This document shows, in pieces, positions 5,516 to 6,883 of a stretch of DNA of 6,883 nt; the first letter of the stretch is position 1, and every line of letters starts with the position of its first letter. The stretch comes from an uncultured Porphyromonas sp. (lineage in GTDB: Bacteria > Bacteroidota > Bacteroidia > Bacteroidales > Porphyromonadaceae), in the NCBI GenBank assembly GCA_902465775.1, contig CABQOJ010000065.1:1-6883 (forward strand), written 5' to 3'. A program made the position numbers and the translations under genes. The notes below the pieces were generated by a model, which searched no databases, had not been told where the DNA came from, and saw only the letters and a program-made list of their open reading frames with translations.

Positions 5516-6706
5516 ATGCACTCTATGGATAGCACAACACCCCCTCCCGTAGCGCCTCCTACTCCTCGTAAGGAGAGTCCGCAAAGCCCAAAGAAGCCAC
5601 GTACCCTCTGGGGGATGATCCGTGGCTTCTGGCACACCTTCGTCTCCTTTGGGAATCTGCTCCTCTTGCTGCTCTTCGTAGGCGCCTTGCTGAGTCGCTA
5701 CATTTCGCCGACGACCATTATCCTCTCGGCTTATCTGGGGTTGCTCTTTCCTCTGCTCTTCGCACTGGTCGTGCTGCAGGCGATCTATTGGTTTATCATC
5801 CGCGCCTGGAGTCGCGCTGCGATCAATACGGTCATGCTCCTCGTATCCCTGCCGACGCTCCTCCTATACGCTCCGCTACGAGCGCGCCAGACGCCTCCGA
5901 TAGATCGTGAAAACTGGATCAAGGTGGTGAGCCTCAATGCGAATGCCTTTCAGTTTACCAAGCTAGGGGCACACGATCAGCACGCCACCACGGACTACCT
6001 GGCCAAGAGCGGTGCCGATATCATCTGTCTGCAGGAAGCGTGGCTCAGCTCCAACAAGTCAAAGTATATGTCGGAGCGCAGTCTGCGCCACACCCTAAGA
6101 GACTATCCCTACTACAGCTCGGCCTATGCGGTCAAGGATCACGGCAGTCGTCTCATCGTACTCTCTAAGTACCCCATCCTGTCGACGCGCCCCATAGATC
6201 TGCACTCAAAGTTCAATGGGGGAGCGGTCTTTACGATCCTCGTCGGGGATAAGAAATTAGTCTTGTATAACCTGCACCTTGAGTCTTTTGGCTTTACAAA
6301 AGAGGAGCAGGCGCACTACTTTCAGCTAGCGCAGGAGGTCAATCCGAAGGGGTTCACGAGAGCCATCGGGGGGCGCTTTTCGCCAGCCTTCAAGCGTCGT
6401 GCTAAGCAGGTCGAGCAGATCTATCAGGACATCAACTATCAGGAGTCGCCCTACCTGCTGGTCTGCGGAGACTTCAACGATACGCCTATCTCCTACACGC
6501 ATCATCGCCTCTCGGCAGGCCTGCACGATGCGATTGCGACGACCGGACGAGGGACTAACTACAGCTACTACTTCAAGTCGCTCATCGGTGTGCGGATTGA
6601 CCACATGCTCTACAGCGACCAGATCGTAGCGCGAGCTGCCCACGTGGATCGCTCTGCGAACATCTCGGACCACAAGCCGATCATCTGCTACTTCAAGCTA
6701 AAGTGA
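5516..6706 (+). CDS. Membrane-anchored endonuclease/exonuclease/phosphatase (EEP) family protein
   Basis: The product has 396 residues. The first 30 are Pro/Ser/Lys-rich, then three hydrophobic segments follow (about 41-61, 67-95, 101-119), and then a complete EEP metal-dependent hydrolase domain from about 134 to the end. Family motifs appear in order: SLNAN (Asn141), CLQEAW (Glu174), NLHLES (Asn252, His254), CGDFNDTP (Asp319, Asn321), RIDHMLYS (Asp362) and ISDHKPI (Asp385, His386). The set is what a Mg-dependent phosphoesterase of this fold needs. The substrate (DNA, lipid phosphate or sugar phosphate) cannot be told from motifs. Basic residues before segment 1 and after segment 2 suggest that the catalytic domain faces the periplasm. 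A GTG at 5486 would extend it by 10 residues into the rhomboid gene. ATG 5516, two bases after that gene's stop, is preferred; ATG 5525 is also possible. Confidence 0.88.
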   Translation: MHSMDSTTPPPVAPPTPRKESPQSPKKPRTLWGMIRGFWHTFVSFGNLLLLLLFVGALLSRYISPTTIILSAYLGLLFPLLFALVVLQAIYWFIIRAWSRAAINTVMLLVSLPTLLLYAPLRARQTPPIDRENWIKVVSLNANAFQFTKLGAHDQHATTDYLAKSGADIICLQEAWLSSNKSKYMSERSLRHTLRDYPYYSSAYAVKDHGSRLIVLSKYPILSTRPIDLHSKFNGGAVFTILVGDKKLVLYNLHLESFGFTKEEQAHYFQLAQEVNPKGFTRAIGGRFSPAFKRRAKQVEQIYQDINYQESPYLLVCGDFNDTPISYTHHRLSAGLHDAIATTGRGTNYSYYFKSLIGVRIDHMLYSDQIVARAAHVDRSANISDHKPIICYFKLK

Positions 6707-6743
6707 CGGAGCGGTTTGCTAGACTTCGCAAATCAAGGCTCCG
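6707..6743 (+). terminator. Two-part hairpin after the operon, putative terminator
   Basis: The structure starts on the base after the EEP stop codon. CGGAGC (6707-6712) pairs with GCTCCG (6738-6743), and GGTTTGC (6713-6719) pairs with GCAAATC (6728-6734) with one G-U wobble. A 3-nt bulge separates the two stems on the 3' side, and the loop is 8 nt. No U-run follows, so termination is inferred from position and structure only. Confidence 0.45.
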
Positions 6744-6775
6744 ATGAGACGAGCAACCCGTTGTAAAGGTGCACG

Positions 6776-6883
6776 CCTCCTGAGGAAATTGGAGATATCC
6801 AGTGAGAATACGAAAATTCCCCACGGATGGCCGAAATAAAAGTTCGGAAGAATGAAATGAAACTTCGGAAGAAGCAAATCAAA
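6776..6883. repeat. Dispersed intergenic repeat, copy 2 (continues past the window edge)
   Basis: This aligns without gaps to 671-778, with an identical 41-bp core at 6833-6873 and the first two 21-bp subrepeats at 6843 and 6864. It is in the same orientation as copy 1. Just before it, 6746-6775 carries a degenerate version of the module seen in the upstream inverted repeat (GAGACGAGCAAC, then TGTA), but without the roughly 120-bp palindromic centre. The window ends before the third subrepeat and any T-run or 9-bp array that might follow. Confidence 0.85.

Overview
The window looks like chromosomal DNA from a Bacteroidota anaerobe, most likely a Porphyromonas-type species. The clues are a type IX secretion (T9SS) sorting-tail protein at the left edge, a Bacteroidota-style LptD, rhomboids of the Bacteroidota type, ribosome binding sites that are weak or absent, and a TAnnTTTG promoter element. 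All convincing genes are on the + strand. The species is an inference; the phylum-level call is firmer.

Layout: (1) 1-396 is the C-terminal end of a secreted or surface protein with a T9SS type A sorting domain; its true start probably lies upstream of the window. (2) 397-1034 is a 638-bp intergenic region without a convincing gene but packed with repeats. In order it holds a strong hairpin, a short 9-bp tandem array, a 151-bp nested inverted repeat, a 108-bp dispersed repeat with 21-bp internal periodicity, a second 9-bp array of 14 units, and a probable promoter. (3) 1035-3983 encodes an LptD-family LPS export protein with an unusual lipoprotein-like N-terminus. (4) 4019-4738 and 4710-5513 are two overlapping rhomboid intramembrane protease genes. 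(5) 5516-6706 is a membrane-anchored endonuclease/exonuclease/phosphatase (EEP) family enzyme. (6) 6707-6883 holds a hairpin and a second copy of the 108-bp dispersed repeat, cut by the window edge.

The four genes from lptD to the EEP gene have gaps of 35, -29 and +2 bp, so they are probably one operon read from the promoter near 980. All four products act in the envelope: LPS transport to the outer membrane, intramembrane proteolysis, and a hydrolase predicted to face the periplasm. No direct functional link between LptD and the other three can be read from sequence.

The most unusual material is the repeat block upstream of lptD and the fact that related repeat copies in direct orientation bracket the operon. 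The features of LptD itself most worth testing are the lipobox and a single pair of cysteines placed to link the N-terminal domain to the end of the barrel. No clear new defence or mobile system was found: there are no transposase, integrase, CRISPR, tRNA or rRNA genes.
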